37,289 bases of DNA from Hyphomonas pacifica (GTDB lineage Bacteria > Pseudomonadota > Alphaproteobacteria > Caulobacterales > Hyphomonadaceae): NCBI RefSeq assembly GCF_000682675.1, contig NZ_AWFA01000022.1, positions 1 through 37,289 of the forward strand, given 5' to 3'. Below are positions 26,509-33,769 of this stretch, piece after piece. The notes below the pieces were generated by a model. The model ran no database searches, was not told where the DNA came from, and worked only from the letters and a program-made list of their open reading frames with translations. The position numbers and the translations under genes are program-made. Every line of letters starts with the position of its first letter. The stretch's first letter is position 1.

Positions 26509-27426
26509 ATGTCAGACCGCCGCCGCATTGAAGCCTTTCTGGAAATGATGTCCGCTGAGCGCGGGGCCTCCGCCAATACGCTGGACGCCTATGGCCGCGA
26601 CCTGCTGGACGCATCTGAGTTCTGCGGCGGAAAATTGTGTGATGCGGAAGATCGTGAATTATCCGTCTGGCTGGCCGATCTGGCAGGCCGCGGTCTTGCC
26701 CCCTCGACGCAAGCGCGCAAGCTGTCCGCCATCCGCCGCTTTTATCGTTTCCTGTTCGAGGAAGGCGACCGGCGGGATGACCCGACGGCCAAGCTGGACG
26801 GACCCAAGCCCGGTCGAGATGTGCCGGATGTGCTCTCGCGTGAGGAAATGACTCTTTTGCTGGAAACTTGCGAGGAGGATTTGCGCCTGCGCTGTCTCGT
26901 GGAACTTCTCTACGGGGCCGGGCTGCGCGCTTCGGAACTGGTTTCCCTGAAACTGGGCAGTCTGCCACGCCGCAAGGGCGCGCGCTGGGTCACGACCGAC
27001 ATCATCATTCGCGGCAAGGGAGGCAAGGAGCGCCTCTGCCCACTGGGCAAACCTGCCTTGCAGGCGCTGTCTGACTGGCTGGCAGTGCGTGAGGATCATC
27101 TGCCGGAAGGTTCCCTCGCCAGAGGCCGGGCAGAGCCGTTCTTGTTCCCTTCGCGTGGCAAGGCGGGCCATCTGACACGCCGACGTCTCGGGCAATTGCT
27201 GGAAGAACTGGCCATGAAAGCCGGCATTCGGACAGATCGCGTCCACCCGCACGCCCTGCGCCACGCCTATGCGACTCACCTTCTGATGGGCGGCGCAGAC
27301 CTCAGATCCGTACAGACGTTGCTCGGACACTCGGATATCGCGACGACGCAGATCTATACGCATGTGCTGACGGACGAACTGGCCGAATTGCTGGAAACAG
27401 CCCATCCCATGGCGCGAAAAAGCTGA
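26509..27426 (+). CDS. xerD: Tyrosine recombinase XerD
   Basis: A 305-residue site-specific recombinase that resolves chromosome dimers at dif together with XerC and FtsK. The N-terminal SAM-like core-binding domain is at residues 1-90 (ANTLDAYGRDL, STQARKLSAIRRFYRFL). The catalytic domain has Arg140 (GAGLRASEL), Lys173 (GKGGKER), His248 and Arg251 (HPHALRHAYATHLL), His274 (LLGHSD) and Tyr283 (TQIYTHV). All the active-site residues are present and the length is typical of XerC/D. XerD rather than XerC is favoured by HPHALRHAYATHLLMGGADL and by location beside aroK, a linkage seen in alphaproteobacteria. No phage or integron features surround it. Confidence 0.93.
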   Translation: MSDRRRIEAFLEMMSAERGASANTLDAYGRDLLDASEFCGGKLCDAEDRELSVWLADLAGRGLAPSTQARKLSAIRRFYRFLFEEGDRRDDPTAKLDGPKPGRDVPDVLSREEMTLLLETCEEDLRLRCLVELLYGAGLRASELVSLKLGSLPRRKGARWVTTDIIIRGKGGKERLCPLGKPALQALSDWLAVREDHLPEGSLARGRAEPFLFPSRGKAGHLTRRRLGQLLEELAMKAGIRTDRVHPHALRHAYATHLLMGGADLRSVQTLLGHSDIATTQIYTHVLTDELAELLETAHPMARKS

Positions 27427-27517
27427 TGCACAGCATTTTGATGTTGCGGCCTGAAGATTGCAGTACAATATTCTGACCACACGCGCCGTGAGCGCTGACA
27501 GATTTTGGATACGACCG

Positions 27518-27748
27518 ATGAAACGCTTTCTGAACGCCTTCATTCCGACAGTTCTCATTTCCGAGATTGCTGCCGTCACCTTCATGACAGCGACCTGGGC
27601 AATTCTTTCTGAACTGCACGCAGGCCTGAATGTGATCATTGGCGGTGAAGTCGTGACGGGTGTCGGTATCGCGGCTATCGCTGTCGCCGTCTTCCGCCGT
27701 GCAATGCGGTCGGAAGCTCAGTCTGTTACAGTCGACGCTGACGAATAG
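27518..27748 (+). CDS. Small two-helix membrane protein
   Basis: A 76-residue hydrophobic protein with membrane segments at about 8-30 and 38-59, then a short charged tail (RRAMRSEAQSVTVDADE). It starts MKRFLNAFIPTVLIS. The ribosome site is weak (GGAT), so confidence is moderate. An in-frame upstream start would add 20 polar residues without a better site. It ends exactly at the base before the end of the convergent Pmp3-like gene. No family recognised. Confidence 0.55.
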   Translation: MKRFLNAFIPTVLISEIAAVTFMTATWAILSELHAGLNVIIGGEVVTGVGIAAIAVAVFRRAMRSEAQSVTVDADE

Positions 27749-27925
27749 TTACGCAACTGGCTCAGAGCCACCACGCGTCAGAACCCAAAATGCGTGAATG
27801 ACGCCCGGCAACCAGCCGATCAGCGTCAGGATCAGATTCAGCACAAATTGCAGGCCAATTCCCTCCTTCAGCGCGACAGCGACAGGGGGCAGGAAAATTG
27901 TAAGCAAAATCATGAGGAGGGACAC
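27749..27925 (-). CDS. YqaE/Pmp3 family membrane protein
   Basis: A 58-residue membrane protein of the Pmp3/YqaE (UPF0057) family. Two hydrophobic segments, with LLTIFLPPVAVALKEGIG (first) and LNLILTLIGWLPGVIHAFWV (second), match the family pattern LPP-A-V-G, then NL-LT-GW-PG-IHA-WV. In yeast and plants relatives affect membrane potential and salt tolerance; in bacteria the role is unclear. The GTG at 27925 has an AGAAAGG ribosome site 11 nt upstream, whereas the ATG at 27913 has only pyrimidines before it, so I choose GTG. Its stop codon abuts that of the convergent gene with no gap. Confidence 0.85.
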   Translation of the reverse strand: MSLLMILLTIFLPPVAVALKEGIGLQFVLNLILTLIGWLPGVIHAFWVLTRGGSEPVA

Positions 27926-27953
27926 GGGCGGGCAGACCTTTCTGTTTGCGTTC

Positions 27954-27970
27954 CCACACACAACGTGTGG
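27954..27970. repeat. Short dyad upstream of the CoA-lyase gene
   Basis: CCACAC and GTGTGG form a perfect 6-bp inverted repeat with a 5-nt spacer (ACAAC), about 90 bp upstream of the CoA-lyase start and just upstream of the Pmp3-like gene. It could be an operator; no regulator is evident. Confidence 0.25.
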
Positions 27971-28003
27971 ATTGGATTCCGGTTCCTTCCCCTAAAGTCA
28001 GGT

Positions 28004-28030
28004 TTGACGCACTGCAGCATTCGGCATAGG
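28004..28030 (+). promoter_or_regulatory. Possible sigma-70 promoter for the CoA-lyase gene
   Basis: TTGACG at 28004-28009 matches the -35 consensus well; CATAGG at 28025-28030, 15 bp on, is a weak -10. The spacing is short and the -10 poor, so this is tentative. Confidence 0.25.
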
Positions 28031-28061
28031 CCTACCTCGTTTCCGGAGGAGGAAGGCCAAG

Positions 28062-29120
28062 ATGTCTCAAAAAACACCGCGTGATTTCTTCAAACCCCTT
28101 GCGATTGGTGCCCCGGCGCCGATGCGCGAGTTGCCTGTGCGCCTGGAGCGGATGATCCATTTCGTGCCGCCGCATCTGGACAAGGTGCGCGCCAAAGTGC
28201 CGGATATGGCAGGCGGCGTGGATGTCATGCTGGCCAATCTGGAAGACGCCATTCCTGCCGATGCGAAGGACGCCGCGCGCGCTGGCGCCATCGAAATGGC
28301 CAACATGTATGACTGGCAGGGCAAAGGCACAGGCTTCTGGAGCCGCGTGAACCCGCTGAACTCTCCCTGGTTCCAGGAAGACGTCTCGGACCTGGTTCTG
28401 AAAGCCGGCCACCAGCTGGACGTGATCATGCTTCCAAAGGTCGAAGGCCCCTGGGACATTCACTTCGCAGACCAATATGTCGCCCAACTGGAAGCAAAGG
28501 CCGGCCTTACCCGCCCCATCCTGTTCCACGCCATTCTCGAAACGGCGCAAGGTATGGCCCGTGTGGAAGAGATCGCACTGGCGAGCCCCCGCATGCAGGG
28601 CATCAGCCTTGGCCCGGCAGACCTGGCTGCAGATCGCAAGATGAAGACCACCCGCGTTGGCGGCGGACATCCCTTCTACCGCGTGATCGACGACCCGAAT
28701 GAAGACGGCAGCCCACGCGCCTCGGCCCAGCAGGACCCCTGGCACTACACGATCGCCCGCATGGTCGATGCCTGCCGCATGGCCGGGATCAATGCCTTTT
28801 ACGGCCCGTTCGGTGACATTGCCGACCTCGACGCCTGCGAACAGCAATTCCGCAATGCCTTCCTTCTCGGCTGTTCCGGCACATGGAGCCTGCACCCGAA
28901 CCAGATCGCGATTGCGAAAAACGTGTTCAGCCCGGACCCGAAAGAGGTAATCTTTGCTCGCAAGATCCTGGCCGCCATGCCCGATGGCAGTGGCGTCGCC
29001 ATGATTGATGGCAAGATGCAAGATGATGCCACCTGGAAACAGGCCAAGGTGATCTCCGATCTGGCCGATCTGGTGGCGGAAAAAGACCCCGATTTGGCAA
29101 AAGCCTACGCGGCGGGTTAG
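28062..29120 (+). CDS. mcl: CoA-ester lyase, L-malyl-CoA/beta-methylmalyl-CoA lyase type
   Basis: A 352-residue TIM-barrel enzyme of the HpcH/HpaI-CitE superfamily. Features are the substrate Arg near [20 protein letters not shown], the metal-binding [16 protein letters not shown] (LED) and the catalytic-region [10 protein letters not shown] and [13 protein letters not shown] long C-terminal segment includes [14 protein letters not shown], which closes the active site over CoA. Size and motifs fit bacterial malyl-CoA/methylmalyl-CoA lyases (about 350 residues), which cleave (3S)-malyl-CoA to acetyl-CoA and glyoxylate. No ethylmalonyl-CoA or serine-cycle genes are adjacent, so the exact substrate is uncertain. 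A strong GGAGGAGGAAGG ribosome site precedes the ATG. Confidence 0.85.
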   Translation: MSQKTPRDFFKPLAIGAPAPMRELPVRLERMIHFVPPHLDKVRAKVPDMAGGVDVMLANLEDAIPADAKDAARAGAIEMANMYDWQGKGTGFWSRVNPLNSPWFQEDVSDLVLKAGHQLDVIMLPKVEGPWDIHFADQYVAQLEAKAGLTRPILFHAILETAQGMARVEEIALASPRMQGISLGPADLAADRKMKTTRVGGGHPFYRVIDDPNEDGSPRASAQQDPWHYTIARMVDACRMAGINAFYGPFGDIADLDACEQQFRNAFLLGCSGTWSLHPNQIAIAKNVFSPDPKEVIFARKILAAMPDGSGVAMIDGKMQDDATWKQAKVISDLADLVAEKDPDLAKAYAAG

Positions 29121-29161
29121 GGTTGGGGGCGAATCCAAGGGCAACCAAGGAGACCCGCCTT

Positions 29162-29707
29162 ATGAAACCATCCCACATTCTCATCGCCGCCGCCTGCAGT
29201 CTCGCGCTCGCTGGAAGTGCTCTTGCACAGGAAGACTATCACGGCTTTGACCCGGAAACGGTCGATGCGCTGAACGCCAAGCTGGAAACACCGCTGAACG
29301 AAAACATGCTGGAAGTTCTGAGCCAGTCGACCTCCATTGAGCCATGCGGCGGTACGCAGGCGGTGAGCATGTCCCCACCGGACGCCTGGACCACGCGCGA
29401 ATCCAGCGCGACCCGTCCCGGCGGTGACACACCCATGCCCGTGCCGACAAGCGCGCTGGAAGTAACCTATCCCCCGCTTTACGAAGTGCTTGGCGTCGAA
29501 GCTGCCTGCGAGGTCATGTTCAATGTCACCGAGTCTGGCGACAGCAAAGATGTGCTGACCAATTGTTCCCTGCCTGGCTTTGATGAGGCCGCGGCGGACA
29601 TCTTTGCCGATCTGGAATTCACCCCCGCCAAGGGCCAGGACAGCCCGGCCATCCGGAATGTCATCGTGCCGGTGAATTTCTGTCGCCCGGACGAAGAAGA
29701 TTCCTGA
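29162..29707 (+). CDS. Exported protein with TonB C-terminal-like domain
   Basis: A 181-residue protein with a Sec signal peptide (about 1-22, ACSLALAGSALAQ). The C-terminal part (about 105-165) reads CEVMFNVTESGDSKDVLTNC, then DEAAADIFADLEFTPAKGQD and VNFCRPDEE. This has the pattern of the TonB C-terminal domain (beta strand, D/E-S-G turn, helix, F-x-PA) as seen in many periplasmic energy-transducer-like proteins. There is no N-terminal membrane anchor or Pro-rich spanning region, so it cannot be a normal TonB. Four cysteines in the mature part could form two disulfides. The AAGGAG ribosome site fixes the ATG at 29162, 42 bp after the lyase. Confidence 0.7.
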   Translation: MKPSHILIAAACSLALAGSALAQEDYHGFDPETVDALNAKLETPLNENMLEVLSQSTSIEPCGGTQAVSMSPPDAWTTRESSATRPGGDTPMPVPTSALEVTYPPLYEVLGVEAACEVMFNVTESGDSKDVLTNCSLPGFDEAAADIFADLEFTPAKGQDSPAIRNVIVPVNFCRPDEEDS

Positions 29708-29806
29708 TGATCTTGCCCTGCCGCGTGGGCATGGCCAGTGCGACAGGGAATTCTCCTTCCCGTTCGGTCATCGCATGATACTCTGCGACGAATGGAGGGA
29801 TACACC

Positions 29807-30232
29807 ATGATGAAGCCACTTCTCACAGGTCTCTGCCTGGGCCTGATCAGCCAGTCGGCTCTGGCGGACGAAGTCTGGTCCACCCTCGTCGGGGATGTCG
29901 TTTATGAAAGCGATACCTCTGAAGGCTGGGCCGTATGGTCCTATGAGGGAGATAATGGGCCCGTCAAAATCTATCTGAAGGGCCTCGCTGGCGTTCATGA
30001 AGGTCGCGGTGCCTATGCCGGCGTCTGGATCGCTCCGGCCGATCCCAAGATCGAAATGTGCGACATCGCCATCACCAATCCTGATACGGCGGAGTCTGAT
30101 TACAATTGGGGCCGCGTAGACATCGTCTTCACAGAGCCGGACTTTCCCAGCGGCTGGGTAGCGCTACGCGGGGACTGTTTCAACAATCCAACAGATTATC
30201 TGGTCGGCAAGCCGGTTTTGGCCAGCGAATAA
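29807..30232 (+). CDS. Small exported protein, unknown function
   Basis: A 141-residue protein with a signal peptide (about 1-20, LLTGLCLGLISQSALA, cleaved before DEVW). The mature domain is beta-rich and acidic, with aromatic residues (WSTLVGDVVYESDTSEGWAV, VKIYLKGLAG, AYAGVWIAP) and two cysteines (MCDIA, GDCFNN) likely joined in the periplasm. No family is recognised. A strong GGAGGG site 8 nt before the ATG at 29807 sets the start (a second ATG follows at once). It is the first of three closely spaced plus-strand genes. Confidence 0.7.
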   Translation: MMKPLLTGLCLGLISQSALADEVWSTLVGDVVYESDTSEGWAVWSYEGDNGPVKIYLKGLAGVHEGRGAYAGVWIAPADPKIEMCDIAITNPDTAESDYNWGRVDIVFTEPDFPSGWVALRGDCFNNPTDYLVGKPVLASE

Positions 30233-30261
30233 GACATAAAAAACAAGGGAAGACACCAAAC

Positions 30262-30690
30262 ATGGCAGAGCACCTCATCCCCATGACAGGACATAGCGAA
30301 AACCTGCAGCGCTGGTTTGACTGGATGAATGGGGACCACTCCCCTGAAGGGCTGGGCACACAACTGGCGGATGATGTCGTGTTCAAAAGCCCGGTGGTGC
30401 ACACGCCTCAGAAAGGCAAGGCCATTACCATGGCGTACCTGACCGCTGCCGGGCAGACGCTGGGTGGCGACACCTTCCGCTACACCCGTGTCTTCGATTG
30501 CGTTGACAGGGCCGTACTGGAATTCGAATGCGTGATGGATGGCATCCAGGTCAATGGGGTCGACATGATCGAATGGAACGATGACGGACAAATCATTGAC
30601 TTCAAAGTCATGGTCCGTCCCCTGAAGGCAATCCAAACCGTGCATGCCGCCATGGGCGCGATGCTGGAAAAGATGAAGTCCAGCGCATAA
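30262..30690 (+). CDS. SnoaL-like/NTF2-fold protein
   Basis: A 142-residue cytoplasmic protein with the NTF2-like cone fold. Signs are the N-terminal helix with LQRWFDWMNGD, LADDVVFKSPVVHTPQKGKA (the opening strand and pocket), YTRVFDCVDRAVLEFECVMDG and the final VNGVDMIEWNDDGQIIDFKVMVRPLKA (here VDMIEWNDDGQIIDFKVMVR). This resembles SnoaL-like and limonene-epoxide-hydrolase-like proteins, which act as isomerases, hydrolases or ligand binders. No catalytic residues can be named. A ribosome site AAGGGAAG lies 11 nt upstream of the ATG, 29 bp after the preceding gene. Confidence 0.8.
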   Translation: MAEHLIPMTGHSENLQRWFDWMNGDHSPEGLGTQLADDVVFKSPVVHTPQKGKAITMAYLTAAGQTLGGDTFRYTRVFDCVDRAVLEFECVMDGIQVNGVDMIEWNDDGQIIDFKVMVRPLKAIQTVHAAMGAMLEKMKSSA

Positions 30691-30698
30691 AAGCTGCG

Positions 30699-31235
30699 AT
30701 GAGCGTTCCAGTTCTCAAAACCGAACGCCTTGTCCTCTGCGCGCCGGACAAGCGCCACTTCGAAGCCGCCGCCGCCATGTGGGGCGCTACAGCAACGGCC
30801 CGATATACCGGCGGTCAATCCCGCGACCGTCAGAGCACCTGGTTCACACTGTGCCGCATGCGCGGAATGTGGGACATTCTTGGTTATTCGTACTGGGTCA
30901 TCGAGGATCGCGAGACCGGCGCATATCTGGGAGAAGCCGGTTTCTCGGATTTCATGCGTGGCATGACACCGGACCTGTCCGAATGGCCGGAGGCAGGCTG
31001 GGCGCTAGTAGAGAGCGCCTGGGGCAAGGGCATCGCAACCGAAGCTGTTCAAGCAGCGCATGACTGGCTGGACACATACCGTTCCGGCCAGACCGTGTGC
31101 ATTATTGAGCCAGAAAACATCGCCTCTGTCCGCGTAGCAGAAAAATGCGGCTACGAACTATGGCAGACATCTGAGTATAAAGGCGCAGCAGTCAATGTGT
31201 ACCGCCGCCATGTGGGAGCGCTAACCCGTCTGTAG
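30699..31235 (+). CDS. GNAT family N-acetyltransferase, RimJ/RimL-like
   Basis: A 178-residue acetyltransferase. It opens with LKTERLVLCAPDKRHFEA, typical of the RimJ/RimL group. The acetyl-CoA-binding motif A appears as GWALVESAWGKGIATEAVQA (about 98-117, with W-G-K-G-I-A-T-E). NIASVRVAEKCGYE (about 140-153) is the conserved motif B. RimJ/RimL-type enzymes acetylate ribosomal-protein N-termini or small amines; the substrate here is unknown. It begins 8 bp after the SnoaL-like gene, so it is likely cotranscribed. The last 15 bp overlap in antisense with the end of the GGDEF/EAL gene. Confidence 0.87.
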   Translation: MSVPVLKTERLVLCAPDKRHFEAAAAMWGATATARYTGGQSRDRQSTWFTLCRMRGMWDILGYSYWVIEDRETGAYLGEAGFSDFMRGMTPDLSEWPEAGWALVESAWGKGIATEAVQAAHDWLDTYRSGQTVCIIEPENIASVRVAEKCGYELWQTSEYKGAAVNVYRRHVGALTRL

Positions 31236-32951
31236 TCTGGTGACGGACGGTTTGGCTTTCCACTTGCGCAGAAACTCAAGGAAAGAATCGTGCGGCAAGC
31301 CTGCGCTGTAGAGGAAGCCCTGCGCCATGGTACAGCCCCGCCTGCGCAGGAAGTCTGCCTGCCGCTCGGTCTCCACACCTTCGGCAACTGTTTTCAGGCC
31401 CAGCGTCTCCGCCATGGCCAGAATCATCTCGATAATCGCCGGCGCCTGCTCATCCGATTCCAAGGCGGATACGAACTGGCGATCAATCTTGAAGACATCA
31501 AACGGCAACTGGGTCAGGATGGACAGGTTTGAATGGCCTGTCCCGAAATCGTCAATCGCCAGCTTTGTACCGAGACTCCGCAACGGACGCATCACACGTG
31601 CCACCTTTTCCGGTTCAGATACCGCCATGCTTTCGGTGATCTCCAACTCGAGACGATGCGGTGGCAGACCGGACCGTTTGAGAATGGACAGCACGGTTTC
31701 CGTCAGATCCGTTGCCTGAAACTGGCGCGGCGAAACATTTACGGCAACGGTGGCATCAAAGCCCTCATCCATCCAGATGCGGGCTGAGCGGCAGGCCGCC
31801 TCCATGATTTGCTCGCCAATCTGCGTGACCAGACCTGTTTCTTCTGCCAACGGAATGAACGTGTTCGGAGAAATGATCTTCCCGTTCGGACGTATCCAGC
31901 GCGCCAGCGCCTCAGCGCCAACAACTTTGCCGGTCTGGAAGTCCACCTTTGGCTGGAAGTGCGTCTTGAATTCGTGATTGGCCACCGCTTCCCGCAACTC
32001 TGCTTCCAGCATGTACTTGCCACGGGCTACGCGATTAAGCCGTGGCGAGAAATACCGGAAGCCCGATCCTGTATCCTTGCGCACTTGTTTCAACGCCAGT
32101 TCGGCATGGCGAAACATCTTTTGCACCGTGTCGGCATCTTCCGGGGCCATGACGATACCGCCGGAAATGCCCAATGAGACGGACTGGCCCGCAATCACGA
32201 AGGGTTCGGCAAAGGCGAGGCGAATGGCCCGGGCTATGTTTGAAACATGGTCGCGGCTGACAGCGGTCGGCAGGTAGAGGGCAAAACTGTCTGCCTGCAT
32301 CGCAGCCAATTCGGAGGCCCTCAACGCATTTCTCACAGGCCCATCCAGCGCCGCCAGCGCCCGCGACATACGCTCACCGGAAGCCTTCAGCAATGCCTCA
32401 CTGGCAAGCGCGCCCAAGCGCTCGGAAGCGCGCGTATAATTATCCAGATCCAGAACCATTAGTGCCGCTGGCGTCTCATATCGTGCACGCGGCAATGTAC
32501 GAGCAATCAGTTTCTCGATCGCGATAAGGTTTGGCATACCTGTTCGTGGATCGACATAGGCTGTCTCACGCAACGCTTCATTGTCACGCCGCAATTTGCC
32601 GACAGAACGCATGACGACCACACGCAAGCGGCGAAGCTCTGAAAATGGCACGGCGGTCAAATGCGCATTACTATCCTCGCCGGCATTGCCCGCTTCAGAC
32701 AGGTATTCGGTGAAATCAAGCAGGATTTGCTGAAATCGCCGCGCCAGAAACCAAGCAATAGACCCTGAAATGGCCGCGGCAATCACCATCAGGATGCCAA
32801 TCGCCCAGAGCGGCAGGGCCCACTCAGCCCAAGAACCACCTTCGAAATATATCCGGTAAGCCTGCTCCGCGACCCAAACAGAGCTATATAGTGCTACCGT
32901 AAGACCACTTGAAACGGTAGCAATGAAGACCGGAATCGTGATCCGGCCCAT
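31221..32951 (-). CDS. Membrane GGDEF/EAL protein: degenerate GGDEF, intact EAL phosphodiesterase
   Basis: A 576-residue inner-membrane protein. Two hydrophobic segments (about 4-27 and 46-66) frame a short periplasmic loop; then a HAMP-like linker, a GGDEF domain (about 135-305) and an EAL domain (about 320-570). The GGDEF active-site motif is lost: the expected place reads MQADSFALYLP, so cyclase activity is unlikely, though it may bind GTP. The EAL domain keeps its key residues: AEALARW, VNVSPRQF, EITESM, DDFGTGHSNLS, FKIDRQF and AEGVET. It should therefore hydrolyse c-di-GMP. I use the ATG at 32951; an in-frame TTG at 33011 would add 20 residues. Neither has a good ribosome site. Confidence 0.88.
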   Translation of the reverse strand: MGRITIPVFIATVSSGLTVALYSSVWVAEQAYRIYFEGGSWAEWALPLWAIGILMVIAAAISGSIAWFLARRFQQILLDFTEYLSEAGNAGEDSNAHLTAVPFSELRRLRVVVMRSVGKLRRDNEALRETAYVDPRTGMPNLIAIEKLIARTLPRARYETPAALMVLDLDNYTRASERLGALASEALLKASGERMSRALAALDGPVRNALRASELAAMQADSFALYLPTAVSRDHVSNIARAIRLAFAEPFVIAGQSVSLGISGGIVMAPEDADTVQKMFRHAELALKQVRKDTGSGFRYFSPRLNRVARGKYMLEAELREAVANHEFKTHFQPKVDFQTGKVVGAEALARWIRPNGKIISPNTFIPLAEETGLVTQIGEQIMEAACRSARIWMDEGFDATVAVNVSPRQFQATDLTETVLSILKRSGLPPHRLELEITESMAVSEPEKVARVMRPLRSLGTKLAIDDFGTGHSNLSILTQLPFDVFKIDRQFVSALESDEQAPAIIEMILAMAETLGLKTVAEGVETERQADFLRRRGCTMAQGFLYSAGLPHDSFLEFLRKWKAKPSVTRLQTG

Positions 32952-33064
32952 AAGTCTGGGAAAGAAACCCTGCTTGTCCAAGCCTGCATACGCCCTTGCT
33001 GAACCGGCCAATCCGGTCTGCGAGTAACTATGTTTCCGGAATATGTTTAGGAATCAGTGAATAA

Positions 33065-33095
33065 AGTGCGCTAGCTGTAGGCAATGCTACGCACT
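33065..33095 (+). promoter_or_regulatory. Hairpin just upstream of hisB
   Basis: AGTGCG-C-TAGC (33065-33075) pairs with GCTACGCACT (33086-33095) as ten base pairs with one bulged C and a 10-nt loop. The 3' arm ends 2 nt before an ATG at 33098 and 11 nt before the hisB ATG at 33107. A shorter alternative stem GTAG/CTAC exists inside. There is no ribosome site between it and either ATG. Confidence 0.45.
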
Positions 33096-33106
33096 ATATG
33101 GGCCCC

Positions 33107-33703
33107 ATGACACAAGAACGCACCGCCACTGTTAGCCGCACCACCAAGGAAACCGATATTTCGGTAACCGTGAACCTGGATGGTACAGGCAAATCCGATA
33201 TCGAAACCGGGATCGGCTTTTTCGATCACATGCTGGAAAGCTTTTCCAAGCATTCCGCCATTGATCTGACTGTGCGTTGCAAGGGCGACCTGCATATCGA
33301 CATGCACCACAGCGTCGAGGATACAGGCATTGTCATTGGTCAGGCTATCATGAAGGCACTGGGCGATTTTGCCGGCATCACCCGCTTTGGCCATGCCTAT
33401 GTGCCGATGGATGAAACGCTTTCCCGTACATCTCTGGACCTTTGCAAGCGGCCGTATCTGGTCTGGAAGGTGCATTTCAGCCGCGACAAGATCGGTGAGA
33501 TGGACACCGAGCTTTTCAAGGAGTTCTTCCACGCCCTGGCCGGCAATGGCGGCATGTGCCTGCACGTGGAGAACCTCTACGGCGAGAATTGCCACCACAT
33601 CGCGGAATCCTGCTTCAAGGCCACGGCCCGCGCCCTGCGCGCGGCCATCGCGATTGATCCAAAACTCGGCGGCAAACCGGCAAGCACCAAGGGCAGCCTC
33701 TAA
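33107..33703 (+). CDS. hisB: Imidazoleglycerol-phosphate dehydratase HisB
   Basis: A 198-residue monofunctional dehydratase, the sixth step of histidine synthesis. Motifs are [16 protein letters not shown] (metal His), [20 protein letters not shown] (the HHSVED metal triad) and [20 protein letters not shown] (second HHxxE), with PASTKGSL closing the protein. The two HHxxE motifs bind Mn2+. The HAD phosphatase domain of enterobacterial HisB is absent, as usual in alphaproteobacteria. The start at 33107 ([11 protein letters not shown]) fits homologues; an ATG at 33098 would add three residues. Neither has a Shine-Dalgarno, so a leaderless mRNA is possible. It is separated from hisH by an opposite-strand gene. 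Confidence 0.96.
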   Translation: MTQERTATVSRTTKETDISVTVNLDGTGKSDIETGIGFFDHMLESFSKHSAIDLTVRCKGDLHIDMHHSVEDTGIVIGQAIMKALGDFAGITRFGHAYVPMDETLSRTSLDLCKRPYLVWKVHFSRDKIGEMDTELFKEFFHALAGNGGMCLHVENLYGENCHHIAESCFKATARALRAAIAIDPKLGGKPASTKGSL

Positions 33704-33727
33704 GCGCCCTTCTCCATCAGAAACGAG

Positions 33728-33754
33728 ATGCCCCCGGTCACGGACCAGGGGCAT
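33728..33754. terminator. Hairpin between convergent hisB and amidohydrolase genes
   Basis: ATGCCCC (33728-33734) pairs with GGGGCAT (33748-33754), with an inner GGT/ACC extension across a single mismatch. There is no strong U-tract on either strand, so it is a weak terminator or a transcript-stabilising hairpin. Confidence 0.5.
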
Positions 33755-33769
33755 TGAGACTTAGCGCGC

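Noticed and set aside
26509-27426. Tyrosine recombinase as mark of a phage or genomic island
   Set aside because: Sequence and neighbours fit housekeeping XerD; no attachment repeats, tRNA or phage genes nearby.
28032-29144. Minus-strand open frame of about 370 codons
   Set aside because: Mirror of the CoA-lyase gene, which has strong motifs and a good ribosome site.
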